Assembly: GCA_037962975.1 (NCBI GenBank)
Contig: CM075672.1
Coordinates: forward strand, 57,048,501 to 57,112,500
DNA length: 64,000 nt
Direction: 5' to 3'
Origin: Clitoria ternatea
Taxonomy: Eukaryota; Streptophyta; Magnoliopsida; Fabales; Fabaceae
The translations under genes and the position numbers were made by a program. The notes beneath the pieces are model-generated. The model made no database searches. It was not told where the DNA came from and saw only the letters and a list, made by a program, of their open reading frames with translations. This document shows positions 34,780 through 47,027 of this stretch, one piece after another. Numbering within the stretch: the stretch's first letter is position 1; every line of letters starts with the position of its first letter.

Positions 34780-35149
34780 TGTGGCGCCCTTAATCCGGTA
34801 AATAATATTAATTAGATATTAAAAGTGAGAATAATTTTTTTATGATTTAAATAATTGTCAGAAGAAGAACACCACAATTAAAAACTTCAATATTTAACCC
34901 CAGACCTTTTAGAAGACCTATCTCATATATAACGATATGAGAAGGTAGATGTTTTATACAAATATCAACTTAAAGTAATCCCTTACACCTTCACCATACA
35001 AGTGTTTAGTGAAAATGTATATTGATTTAGAAGCAAGAATGGGTATGAGGAATAATCCAAGAAAACATGCATGAGAAACAAGGAAACAAGCCACGACTCA
35101 ACACACATCAAACAAGCGTCAAAATATATGAAAAATTGGCAAATAACAA

Positions 35150-35485
35150 GTCATGAATCGATTTGAGCAAGCCATGAATCGATTTATAAAAGAATAGAGT
35201 CCGAGACAGTAAAACAGAAGTCTGTGAATCGATTCAAGACCCGTGTGAATCAATTCACACGAAAAGAAAATCAGGCTCAGCAAAACAGCAAGCCATGAAT
35301 CGATTCAAAGCACACCATGAATCGATTCATGAGTCTGGAAAATACCTCCCTGGAGACCAGTAAGCCATGAATCGATTCAAGCCAGACCATGAATTGATCC
35401 ATGAGTTCTTGGAAAATGCCTCCATGGGAACCAGTGGGCTATGAATCGATTCAGCCATACCATGAATCGATTCATGACAACAAAC
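35150..35485 (-). repeat. ATGAATCGATTCAT palindromic motif array
   Basis: About ten copies of ATGAATCGATTCA or close variants such as GTGAATCAATTCACAC occur in 335 bp. They often come in pairs separated by about 15-25 bp (CATGAATCGATTCAAGCC then CCATGAATTGATCC). The core ATCGAT is a palindrome. Confidence 0.88.
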
Positions 35486-36679
35486 TACAGTAGATTGCAG
35501 AAAATGCACTAAAAAACTACAAATTCTAACTTCCAACCACCCTAACTCTTTCATATGAAATCCAATCACCACCAAATTTTGACACCACCTAATATACAAC
35601 ATTTATGATGTGTAGCAATTGACCGCACTCAAAAATACCTAAAAATGAGTGACTTATGCATAGAAATGCATTTTTCCCATTTTAAAGCATTTTTGTGCAA
35701 CTCAGGGGTCAATTCTTAATGGAATTGGCCCATTCTAGTTTCTACAAGTTCTAAATCATGCATAGGTACCATTGAAAGTATTCTGTGGCATCCAAACCTC
35801 CTAAAACTCTATATGGCCCTATCAGTTCCTTAATTATGCATAAACATTATGAACATAACCTCACACTTTAAATAATTCATCCATCCATGGATTTCCATCA
35901 ACATAAGCATCAATGCTATCAATTGGCTATAAAACTTTCATTATCAATATTCATATGGTTGAATACAAAAGAATTGGCCTATTATATACACATGTATACA
36001 CAAGGAATATAAGACTAAGTATATCTAAACTTAGGCCATCAAAACCACATGTACATTAACACCATTGTCATCAAATACATACATAATCTATAATTCAAAC
36101 GTTTGCTGGCCAAGACATTCCATTACCATTAATTTACCTTCTCCATCAAAACATAAGGTTCCAAAATAAGTTGCATCTCACCCCATGCACATCTTGCATC
36201 ACAATGCTAAAAAGAGACAACATAGAAGAGTGAGTTATACATTCTAAGTAACGAATGTGAATACATTGTAATCATGTGTATATGCATATAAACAACATGA
36301 GTGTTGTGCAATATAAATCATCAATTTATCACCAAGTCTCCATCAAGACATTACCATAGGTATACAAGTTTCATTGCTTACAACATAATAGCAAGCACAT
36401 ATACATACACATACACATTTACATTGCCCTTCATCATCACGGGCTATCACAAGTATCATCAATAAGTTTTTACATCTTTCCTTAATTCACACTCTTAATA
36501 GGTTATCATTTTTCTTGGTCGTCTCTAACTCAAATGTCATGTCCCTATGGCTAATGCATATGTCATACTGTATAATGCATTTGCAATGGATCCAATCTAA
36601 AACATTGTCTCATAACCCATGCGCACATGGTTTCTCAAACATTTGTAACCATGCATAGTTATTTCAGCCATTATCCCCC

Positions 36680-37045
36680 GCAAGGGTGCTTTTCACAAGA
36701 TCCCACAAGATTTATATCATCTTCACATATCAAGTGATCATAGTCCCGCAAGACCTTCATTGTGATCGCAACCACATATAATCATTCTCATATTAGTTTC
36801 CCCCATGCAATGGTACTTATTTTCATAGTCCCACAAGACCTTCATTGTGATCGCAACCATATATAATCATTCTCATATTAGTTTCCCCCACGTAAGGGTA
36901 CTCCTTTTCATAGTCCCGCAAAACCTTTACCATTTCAATACACTTATGATCACAACCACATTCTTTAATTCTCATATTGGTTTCCCTCACGCAAGGGTAC
37001 TCCTTTTCATAGTCCCGCAAGACCTTCATTTGATCGCAACCACAT
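36680..37045. repeat. 85-99-bp tandem repeat
   Basis: The phrase CATAGTCCCGCAAGACCTTC recurs at 36739, 36824, 36909 and 37008, each followed by TGTGATCGCAACCACATATA-like sequence and a CCCCCACGCAAGGGTACTCC stretch. Such C/G phrases in otherwise AT-rich LTRs are common in chromovirus LTRs. Confidence 0.85.
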
Positions 37046-37761
37046 ATAAAATGCTATGTTATGCATGCCATGAATACAACAATGCACATGCTAGCCTTAA
37101 CCTTGCAAGGATTTCTTACCCTCTCACTTAGGGGTAGGTTTTACATTTAACATTACAAATAATGGCATGTAACCAATTATAGTGCCCTCCAAGGTATAGA
37201 ACTTATCACATAAGCTCTAAGGCATCAATTCATATTATTTACAACATAATGGCCAAGGAGTCTTATCAATTTTAATCCACACATGGAAATTAAGAAGGCA
37301 TATCAATAAGCCTACTTCCAATGTATAACACCAACATACACATTGTCAACCTACAATTCTTAGTGGATTTAAACTTCAATTATCTTGCCATCGTCTCAAG
37401 ATTTATTATGATATTCACAATCTCTTTAATTCTCTAAATTTTTTGACATCATTTCCAATTCACTAATTGGCAACAAACACAATGGCATTCCATCATTGTC
37501 TCAATATTTACATCATCACTCATGGGTGTGTCATACAACCACATCATTCAATTCTCATTATCAAATATCATATCTTATCAATAATGGTGAAACATACATG
37601 GTTTTCACAATATGACATAGGCACACACTTTGCCAAAATCTCAAATCACTATCAATCACCACTAAGGACACACCATATACTTATATATTCTAAATGCAAT
37701 CACATATTTGTCAAGAACATCATCATCACAATATCAACCATCACATCATCACATCACCACT

Positions 37762-37791
37762 CACTAGTGGAAAAAATGGATATAACAACGG
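37762..37791 (+). repeat. Left terminal inverted repeat of the CACTA element
   Basis: CACTAGTGGAAAAAATGG and the following bases match the reverse complement of the right end with about three mismatches over 30 bases. Confidence 0.95.
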
Positions 37792-37884
37792 GATATTATT
37801 CACGGGTACAAGAGGATCAGTGATAAAAACATGCGCGGTGGCATTTTTGAAATTATAAGGTGAACGTTTTAATCAGAGAAAACT

Positions 37885-38298
37885 ATATATCCACGGTTAA
37901 CATCATAACCGTGAACGTAACCATCAATATATATTCACGGTTGAGGAGTCAACCGTGGATATATAGTACCTGAAATATATATCGACGGTTTTAATCACAA
38001 CCGTGAATATATATTGATGGGTACGTTCACGGTTATGATGTTAACCGTGGATATATATAGATGTCAATATTCACGGTTGTATTTCCAACCGTGGATATAT
38101 AGTTCAGGTTTTAGGGTTTAATCACTGGGTACTCTATGTCCACAGTTGTTTCTATAACTGTGAATATAGATTTAATATTTATCCACGGTTGGTATCGTAA
38201 CCGTGGATATATAGTTAACATTTATCCACGGTTGTTTGTTAAACCGTGAATATATGTGTAATATATTCACGGTTTCAAGGGGAACCGTGAATATACAT
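37885..38298. repeat. Left subterminal hairpin array of the CACTA element
   Basis: About nine inverted pairs of the form TATCCACGGTT, a 7-12-base loop, AACCGTGGATATA. Example pairs start near 37888, 37932, 37983, 38027, 38070, 38138, 38181, 38223 and 38261. Subterminal repeats of CACTA elements are the binding sites of TNPA. Here nearly all are arranged head to head, so each pair can fold. The pair near 38138 has CACAGTT opposite AACTGTG, a two-sided change. Confidence 0.92.
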
Positions 38299-39713
38299 CC
38301 TTTCTGAAACTTCAAAAGCCGCGCCTTTCACTCTTTTTTCAGTTTCTCTTCTTCTGTGCGTTGGTTGTCGTCTTCTCCATTATCTGTGAGCTTCGTGCCC
38401 TTCTCTCTGTTCAGCATCTTCTTCCTTTCTTCATTCAGGTAGGTTCCCTGAACCCCCATTGTCATGCGTGTTTGTCATAATATATTGATTCTTTCTCTGT
38501 TGGTATTCCTTGTTTCCTGACACGATAGTTACTGGTTTAAAAGCTTAAGTTATAAACTCTGTTTAAACTCTGTTTATGTGCCTGTTTGGTTATATGCATT
38601 TTTTAGAACTCTGTTTATGCACCATCCGTTTAAACTCTGTTTGGTTATATGCATTTTTTAGCCTCGGTACCCTCTGTTTAAACTCTGTTTATGTGCCTGT
38701 TTATGTTTAAACTCTGTTTATGCACCATCCGAATCTCCGTTTGCATTTCTGTGTGTTGTGGACGGTTTTGCCCTTCTTTCTGTTGGAGAAGATGGAGCAC
38801 TGGTGGAGATTCTTGGCTTGGTGTACCATAAATGTTGGAAGATCTGAGATGGTGATTGGTTTATGGTGGTGGTGCATGGGTGTGTATGGGGGGTGAGATG
38901 TACTGTAAAAATTGAGTGGTTTAATGGTGGATGATTGGTTTGGATGGTGCACCATGGGTGTGCTTCATGTACTAGGGTGTACCTTAAATGCTGATGGAAT
39001 TAAGGGTTTAGATTACATTGGATTTAGGGTGCATGGGTGTGGACTGAAAAATGTTGACCATGTTAACTTTTTCTATTTAAATAACTTTTTATATTTTTTT
39101 AAGGTGTTGGGTTTTTTTTTATAATTTTGTATGATAATGGTATGTTGTAAAATTACCAAAAAATGTGAATTTATTGATATATTTAATAGCTCCTCCAACG
39201 ACGTTCAGCATCCTCCAACGACGTTTCTGTGGCGGTGGTCCATAGCTCCCTTTAGCCAACCCCATTTCCCCATCAGCTTTCGTTTGTGGTGCAAGGTCCA
39301 TTTTGCTCCTGGGTGGTTGTTTTATTTCCAATTGTAACTTCCACCATTGCAAGGCTATAGAGCTTAAGGAACCAACAGATTGGGCATGGTGTGGCCATTG
39401 TTGTATGAACTTTAGAAATATTATAAGATACCTCTTTTGGTTAAAATGTACTCCCTAAATTGAAAAGTTCTAAATGGTTGAGATTACTTTTCTCCTAAAA
39501 CTTATATTGTTCTTCTTAAGTAGAATTTAACTAAATTCAACACCATGTCCATAAGCCGTAATCCATAAAATAAAAGTTCAAATCTAAAAATTCTCATAAT
39601 CCATAATCCATCATCTAACACCATAGTTCTAGTTGAAAATAATAGAATTTAAAAATATCATATTAATTACTAAATAAAAGTCTAAAGTTTGAACCTGCAT
39701 TATAAACCAACAT

Positions 39714-39745
<32 letters not shown>

Positions 39746-40352
39746 CTCTAACACCATACTTCTACCTCAAAATAACATAAATTAAAAACATCATACTATT
39801 TTAGGAAAAAAGTTAACTAAATTATTATCCATTTTATTTCTGTTATTGTTGGTTGCTCTTATATGTTATGTTTATTGCTGTTGTATGTATGTGGTTGTTA
39901 ACTAGTATGAAAGTTGTTGTGCATATGAGTGAACCGTAGTTCCCCGTTTGAGATTCGACACAAATGGTCATTAAATCAATTAATGTCATCGTTTGTGTTG
40001 AATCTTGAATTGTCCGTTTGGATAGTTTTGGATGAACAATTATTTTTTATACGTCATTGTTAGTATGTACAAGTTAGGAGTTATTTTAAAATTTGATAAA
40101 ATTTCGGTAACTTGTATTTTGTGTTGTTCTCTGGGTGCATATTTGGTTGTGGTTGAATTTGATTTGACCACTCTCATTTTGTGTACTTAGAGACCAATGC
40201 GAAATGCTGCCGAAATTTCATCAAATTTTAAAATAAGTCCTAACCTGTATATATGAATGACGTATAAAAATAGTTGTCATGCTGAATGGGTATAGGACCA
40301 CCACCTTTGTATAAAAAGTGAGGTTGATCATAGCACCTTGTAAACAGTTGGT
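38299..40352 (+). other. 5' region of the CACTA transposase unit, with candidate 5' UTR exon and intron
   Basis: Right after the left array lies a CT-rich stretch typical of a plant 5' UTR (38300-38438). It ends at a splice donor, TTCATTCAG followed by GTAGGTTCC, at 38439. A candidate acceptor, AAACAG at 40342-40347, precedes the transposase ATG by five bases. The roughly 1.9 kb between would be intron. It contains a local repeat of AACTCTGTTTATG (38553-38735), a duplicated CTCCAACGACGTT (39192 and 39212) and an ATAATCC repeat near 39715-39750. Confidence 0.5.
40043..40271. repeat. 62-bp inverted repeat (foldback) upstream of the transposase ATG
   Basis: The arm at 40043-40107 (starting TTTTTTATACGTCATTG, ending AAATTTCGG) is the reverse complement of 40210-40271, with scattered mismatches and a spacer of about 102 bp. 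It ends about 80 bp before the start codon, inside the predicted intron. It could be a small foldback element or a structured regulatory RNA. Confidence 0.8.
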
Positions 40353-43300
40353 ATGGATCGGAGTTGGATTTCTGCGTCACGCCTAAGTCTGGAGTACGAG
40401 GGGGGAGTTGAATCATTTATAGAATTCGTAGCGAGGAATGCAGTGGGGGTGAATAGAAAGTATTTTTGCCCTTGTGTTAAATGCTTCAACCTGCGTCGGG
40501 TAGACTTGGAAGAGGTGCGAGAACATCTACTGTGTGATGGTTTTCTACGTAGTTATACGCGTTGGATATGGCATGGTGAAGATGTGGTGGTGCCAAGTAA
40601 CAGCTCTCAGACTAAAAATCGAAGCTCGATGCATGACAACGATGTCGACATGGATGACCGACACGAGGATATGATCCGTGATGTAGGGGTAGAAGGTTTT
40701 AAGAAAGCTCATGTATATACAACTCTGTGTCAGGACTCTGAGCAGCCATTGTATCCAAACTGCCTCAATTTCACGAGGTTATCAGCTGTTTTGCGGTTGT
40801 TTAATTTGAAGGCCATAAACGGGTGGATGGATAAAAGTTTCACTGACTTACTGAAGTTGTTGAAAGAAATGCTCCCAGCTGGAAACACCTTGCCGAAAAG
40901 TAACTATGAGGCCAAAAAGGTGTTGTGTCCTATGGGTTTGGAGTATGAGAAAATACATGCATGCCCAAATGATTGTGTATTATTCCGGGGTGAGTTAGAA
41001 ATGCTGCATCGATGTCCTAGATGTGGGGTGTCACAGTATAAGAAGAAAGAGGCGGATTTTGATGAGGTATGCACTAAAGGGTCTCTTGCAAAGGTATTGT
41101 GGTATCTACCTATAGTTCCAAGACTAAAGTGTCTGTTTGCTAATGCAGATGATGCAAAACTTATGAGATGGCATGCTGATGAGAGGGTTGTTGATGGACT
41201 ACTTAGGCATCCGGCCGATGGGTCGCAATGGAAGAAAATGGATAGGATTTTTCCAGAATTTGCCAATGAACCAAGAAATGTTAGGCTTGCACTAGCCACA
41301 GACGGCATGAACCCGTTTGGGAACCTGAGCACAAACCATAGTTCGTGGCCTGTTTTGTTGTTTGTTTACAACTTGCCGCCATGGTTGTGCATGAAGCGAA
41401 AATATGTGATGTTATCAATGATGATTTTTGGTCCACGACAACCGGGGAACGACATTGATGTATATTTAACTCCATTGGTTGAAGACCTCAAAAGGTTGTG
41501 GGAAGACGGGGTTGAAGTGTTTGATGGGTTTACCGGGCGATCATTCAAATTGCGTGCCATGTTATTTTGCACAATCAATGACTTTCCAGCGTATGGTAAC
41601 TTATCTGGGTACAGTGTGAAGGGTCATAAAGCTTGTCCAGTATGTGAGGAGGGGACTAGTTCTGTGCGGTTGCATCATGGCAGGAAAAATGTTTATCTTC
41701 GACATCGAAGGTTTCTTAAAGCGAATCATCCGTTTCGAAGGTTGAAGAAGTCGTTTAACGGTGCCTAAGATTTTGAAATGGCTCCTCCACCACTATCTGG
41801 TCGCCAGGCATATGAAAAGGTGAAGGACGTCAACGTGCAATTTGGTAAGTGTGAAAAACAGCACCCGACACAAAACAACTGGAAGAAAAGGTCAGTGTTT
41901 TTTGACCTGCCATATTGGAGGGAGCTTGATGTAAGACACTGCATTGATGTAATGCATGTGGAGAAGAATGTGTGCGACAGTTTAGTTGGTACACTCTTAA
42001 ACATACCCGGGAAGACTAAGGATGGCCTAAACTCGCGTATGGACTTAGAGTTGATGGGTATACGTCAGGATTTGCATCCACAATCAAAGGGCAAAAGAAC
42101 ATATTTGCCTTCAGCATGTCATACGTTATCCAGAAAAGAAAAGCAAAGTCTATGTGAATCGTTACGAAGTGTGAAAGTTTCGTCTGGTTATGGCTCCAAC
42201 ATCAAGTCTTGTGTTTCCATGAAAGATTTGAAGTTAGTTGGGTTGAAGTCTCACGATTGTCACATGTTGATGCAGCAGTTTCTGCCTATCGCCATTCGTG
42301 ACATTCTTCCTAAAAATGTGAGAAATGTCATAACAAGGTTGTGTATGTTTTTCAATTCCATATGTTGCAAGGTAATCGTGCCCGGCGAATTGGATGTGTT
42401 GGAACAGGAAGCATCACTTATATTATGTCAGCTTGAAATGTATTTCCCGCCCTCTTTTTTTGACATAACTGTCCACTTAATCATCCATTTGGTGAGAGAG
42501 GTCCGTTGGTGTGGTCCAGTGTTCTTACGGTGGATGTATCCCGTTGAGCGATATATGAAGATATTGAAAGGGTATATGAAGAACCAACGTCGTCCCGAAG
42601 CTTCAATTGTGGAAAGATATATTGCAGAGGAAGCAATTGAGTTTTGCACTGAATACATGTCACATGCTGCAAGCATTGGTATTCCAACGACTCGTCATGA
42701 AGGGAGATTGGATGGGAAAGAAACGATTGGAAAAAAAGTGAAGAGCATGCCACGTGCTGATGTCCTTCAGGCACACTTGTATATTTTAAACAACACGGAC
42801 GACGTGCAACCGTATCTAGCCACACACAAGGAGCTAGTCAAGAAAACCAACCCTAAAATGACTGAAAAGTGGTTGTTGAATGAACACAACAAGAGTTTCA
42901 TGCAGTGGTTCCAAAAGACCGTCCTAAAAGATGCATCTGCATCCTCGACATTACATCGACTAGCACAGGGCCCGAACTTTGATGTCCTCACCTTTTGTGG
43001 GTATGACATAAACAACTATTCGTTTTATACAAGGACACAGGATGAAAAGAGTATAAATCAAAACAGTGGAGTGATGGTTGTGGCTCAGTCAATGCATTTC
43101 TCAACTGCAAAGGACAACAACCCTGTCATGGCCGAGTCATGCTACTTTGGTGTGATTGAAGATATATGGGAAGTTGATTACGGTCCCTTCATCGTTCCTG
43201 TGTTTAAATGCAAATGGGTTGACAATAAGAACGGTGTCACAACTGATGATTTAGGAGTTACGTTGGTGGACCTCAACAAGATAGGGCATAAGGACGAACC

Positions 43301-43532
43301 ATTCATAATGGCAACGCAGGTGAAGCAAGTTTTTTATGTGGCTGACCCAGCTGACAAACGGTGGTCAATTGTTATCCAAGGTAGACACATTGGAGACCCC
43401 GATGTTGATATTGTGGACATTCCATTAACTACAACGCGTATTCCAACATCTGTCGTGGAACATGACATAGATGATGTAGTTGCCAGTCGTCATGACCACC
43501 ATGAGGGCTTGTGGGAAAATATTTCATCTTAA
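40353..43532 (+). pseudogene. CACTA transposase (TNP2 / TNPD-like), one in-frame stop
   Basis: The start MDRSWI is the usual beginning of plant CACTA transposases and opens the transposase-associated domain (residues about 3-75, with CPCVKC). The TNP2 domain follows, with the conserved LATDGMNPF (Asp at residue 317, 41301-41303) and CIDVMHVEKNV (about 41939). A DUF4218-like segment lies at about 42240-42660 (WMYPVERYMKILKGYMKN) and a DUF4216-like segment at about 43070-43390 (GVIEDIWEVDY). The enzyme cuts at the CACTA ends. A single TAA (41766-41768) splits the frame between FNGA and DFEMAPPPL; otherwise about 1,060 codons are open. The stop could be a recent nonsense mutation. I see no splice signals around it. 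Confidence 0.93.
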
Positions 43533-43646
43533 TAGGGTATTAATCTTGTTGGTAAGACATTGAATTACATGTTATATTAGTTATTCGTTGTTTTAAATGT
43601 TATATTAAATATTTGATAGTTTTTTTCCTTGTTTGGACAGATACTC

Positions 43647-46600
43647 ATGGCTGACCAGGATGGACGATCCAGGTCCGACTCACAGGCCAGTGGTTCCTCT
43701 GCTCGGAAGAGTAGAGGTGTTACCCGGATGCCAGACGTCGCACGTAGGCGTCACCGGGGAGAGAGGGTAGTTGTTGAGATGGATGTCAACACCGGTAGAT
43801 TCAGTGGACCGCATGCCACGAAGTTGAGCAGTTATCTGGGGGTTGTGGTACGGTCAAAGGTGTCCATCATTATCCCCGACTGGGATAATGTCGAGGAGGT
43901 GGTGAATAACCAGCTATGGAGTGATGTTCTGGTAACTTAGATATTATTTAAGTTTTATTTTAGTGTATTATTTCATCTAACTCTTAATAAGTACTCCTGT
44001 ATGGACTAACTCCTTTCATGTAGGATTCTTTTGACATACCATCTTCCGACATAGCGAGGAGGAAGGTCCTCGGTATCATGGCTGAGCGATGGAGGTCGTT
44101 CAAATCCATACTCACCACGAGGTATATTGAACTTTAAATTCTTAATCAACGCTTCACCAAATTGTACCAATCCTTAGTTTTAATGTACCTTTCATTGTAG
44201 GTATGTATTCGGGGACGACCAAGGAAAGTTCCCTGGAGAGAAATATCCCTTCATCGATCAGGAGACCTGGGATGCTTTTGTTGCATCTAGACATTCTGCC
44301 GAGTTTCAGGTACATTGGCTTTTAGATGATTAAATTATGTATAATTTATACGGCTAACTGTGAATATTTTTTTTCTTGTTGTAGGAGACCAGAAACAAAG
44401 CCAAGGAGACTAGGAAGCTAAATGACTGCCCACACACACTGTCACGTGGGGGTTACTGTAGGTTGGAGGAGCGGCTGGCACAAGAGAGGCTGAGTCAGTG
44501 TCAGACTGACACTGGTATTGTGGATCCCCCTTCCCCACCTGCACGCCACGACAAATGGAAGCAGGCTAGGATCAAGAAGAGTGGGGAATACACTTCCTCA
44601 CAGGCTCAGGAGGTTGCCTCACGGATAGTAAGTATTCCCCTTTATATCAGTGTCTGTTTTTCAGTTTACGTGAAGGAAGTGAATACTAACTTGTTTGGTT
44701 TCAGGATTCCTTGGTTGAGCAATCAACCCAAGGGTCTTTCGTAGCCCATGGACGGGAGGATATTTTGACTACCGCCATTGGCAGGCCAGAGCACCCAGGA
44801 AGAGTGCGTGCTATTGGTCGAGGTGTAGGTAAGTGCTAACTAACTCTATGCCTTCATTTTGTTATCTGTTAAACAATTATGGGCTAATCATTCACATTTC
44901 ACAGGCCTCCGCGCCTATTACGGTGCTCCCCACCCTGCCCCATCCCTTGAGCAAATGGTGGAGCAAAAGGTGGCTGTTGTGAAGGCTGAGTACCAGGAGG
45001 AGATATCTAGGCTCCACCAGGAGATGGCCCGATTCAGGGAGGAGATGAAGGCCTCACTCAGCCACCACCAGGCGACTACTGCACCAGCCAGCGACCCACA
45101 GGTTAGATTCTTTATTTAATTTCCTCAATTTTATTGTTTGTAATCACTTTATTTCATTGTTGAATAACTTCTGCTTGATGTGTAAATATGTAGGTACGGA
45201 AGGTTAGCACTAAGGGGTCGTGCGCTGCGGCTGACCCTGACGATGACGGGGTCGAGCCACCAGACACCCGTCAATGTGACTTGTTCATTGACGGGTCGGA
45301 GGAGCCAGTTGCCACTGGTATGGTGTAGAACTTAGGCCCTGTGGTTCACCATCAGACATTACCTGATGGTATGTCCAGGGTCTCGGTTGTGCTCGTCCTC
45401 AAGGAGGATGCTGCTGTGCCAGTGGCAACTCAGGAGGTGAAGACCGTCGGTCAGGCGGTGGGCCACTTTCTGATGTGGCCCAACAGACTTCTGGTGATTG
45501 CCCCTAGACAGGTAAAAACCCTAAACACTAACTAGCTTTATTTCCTTGTCAATTATGGTACAAAATGTGATGGTTGTCAATTGTTCAACAGGAACAGACA
45601 TTGAAGAAGCCAGACCAGGCCAAGGATCCCATCCAGATGCTATGGCGCATCGGGTATGAGCAAGCTGACGACACTGTTCTGGTCCCATGGCAGCCACTAG
45701 TGTTCGGCCGTCCCAGTGATTTTCTAGTTTACGTTACAAATTCTGACATTTGTGACATTATTACGGGGATGTCGATGCTGAACGGCTCCATCTTTCAGTT
45801 GTGGGAGCTATAAGTATATCCTTGTTTTGTCCAATTTTTTCATTATACAAGTTATTTGTCGCTAACCATGTCTTAACTTGTTTAGGTTTCTGGCAAAACT
45901 CTGTGTGGACTTGGGTTTCCAAGGAACTTACGGTTTCTTAGAGCCCTCTCTCATACAAAGGCAAGGAAACACCCCGCAGAACACCCAGACATACATCCAG
46001 AATTGGATGTTTGAGTCTGGGAAGTCTATATACATGGGCCCCTATCATAAAGGGTAATACTCTATTCCATAATTATTGTCATGATATTTTGCATTTTGAA
46101 GTCTCACTTATCACTCGTAACTGCAGGGCTCACTGGACGCTTCTGGTGATCTGTCCGAAGGACTATCTTGCTCTATACTTTGATAGTTTGCATCGGACAG
46201 CTCCACAAGACCTGAAAGATATAGTAGATCGGTAAGTTCATCCCTAAACAATAACCACAAATTCGATTACATCATTTTTAGAACTATACAATTCTAACTT
46301 ATCTTGTGTTTTGTTTGACGCAGGGCGGTGGTTGGATACAATCTACTGATTGGAAACAAGCCCAAAGGAAAAACAGTTGTATGGGTGTACCCAAAAGTAA
46401 GTCAATCGTATTCATTCAAATCTTCAGTACATATTTTTTAAGTTCCGAATTCACTTATTCTATACTATATGTCCATTGTAGTCTTACAGGCAGAAGGGTA
46501 CCTTTGAGTGTGGCTATTTCGTCATGCACACTATGCTGACCATTGTCCAACATCATTTAGTAGATGGATGGACAGAGGTAATTCTCATCATTTGGACTAC

Positions 46601-46765
46601 TTTTCTCCAATTTCATCAATTTCATGTAATAAATAAAGCTTTTGTTCTAATTGTTTTGTGCATTGTTTGCAGTACTTTAATGACCGGTCATATTTCCCAA
46701 AGGAATTTGTGGATGATGTTAGAAGGCAATGGGCCTCACACTTCATTGAACTTAGGCAAAGCTAG
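43647..46765 (+). pseudogene. CACTA second gene: TNPA-like (Transposase_24) fused to a Ulp1-type cysteine protease, 13 exons
   Basis: Predicted exons: 43647-43931, 44024-44121, 44201-44309, 44385-44627, 44705-44828, 44905-45101, 45194-45511, 45592-about 45813, 45886-46053, 46127-46231, 46324-46396, 46482-46577, 46673-46765. Every junction but one (exons 8 to 9) is GT-AG and keeps the frame. Exons 3-5 carry the plant transposase pattern CPHTLSRGGY and EHPGRVRAIGRGVG, and a coiled coil follows in exon 6. Exons 9-13 encode a Ulp1-like protease with catalytic His (46131-46133, AHW), Asp (46182-46184, YFDS), Gln (46491-46493) and Cys (46509-46511, ECGYF) all present. Stops: TAG at 45326-45328 and TAA at 45811-45813. 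TNPA-type proteins bind subterminal repeats. The protease would cut ubiquitin-like modifiers, but its role in transposition is unproven. Confidence 0.85.
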
Positions 46766-47027
46766 ATATAGGTTCTTTATTCTTTTATATATGTATCTAG
46801 TAGGATTTAGGGTTTACTTTTATTAGATTACATTCAACTTAATTGTATATACTTTCATTTTTTAGGTTGTTATGAATTGATATAGAAAATAAATTGTTAT
46901 ATATATACTTACCATTCTTTCGGCATAGTGTTGCTGTGGCATACTGTATACTGTACTGGTTTGTCTGAATGCAGGGTTGGGAAACGATAAAACAGAATCC
47001 ATATTAAAAAAAAAAACCTCAGTATTT
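46766..47027 (+). other. 3' end of the CACTA transcription unit
   Basis: AT-rich sequence with AATAAA-like words (GAAAATAAATTG, about 46885), plausible as polyadenylation signal. No coding sequence. Confidence 0.45.

Larger units (their letters stand above)
34780..37761 (-). repeat. Ty3/gypsy-type LTR, left part (split by the CACTA element)
   Basis: It starts TGTGGCGCCC directly after the broken Athila pol. The plus-strand phrase GAGTGAGTTATAC (36229) is the reverse complement of the TATAACTCACTCT signature near the 3' end of Tekay-type LTRs, so it is probably minus-oriented. No primer site lies to the left of 34780, so that edge is an outer element end or a solo-LTR end. The sequence resumes after the CACTA element at 47488. 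Confidence 0.5.

Noticed and set aside
37885..38298. CRISPR-like or tRNA-like palindromic repeats
   Set aside because: They lie directly inside CACTA terminal repeats at both ends of the element and match the expected subterminal binding arrays.
41760..41777. Functional readthrough or a two-protein split at the transposase TAA
   Set aside because: The frame is unchanged on both sides and the split falls within a conserved domain. A simple nonsense mutation explains it better.
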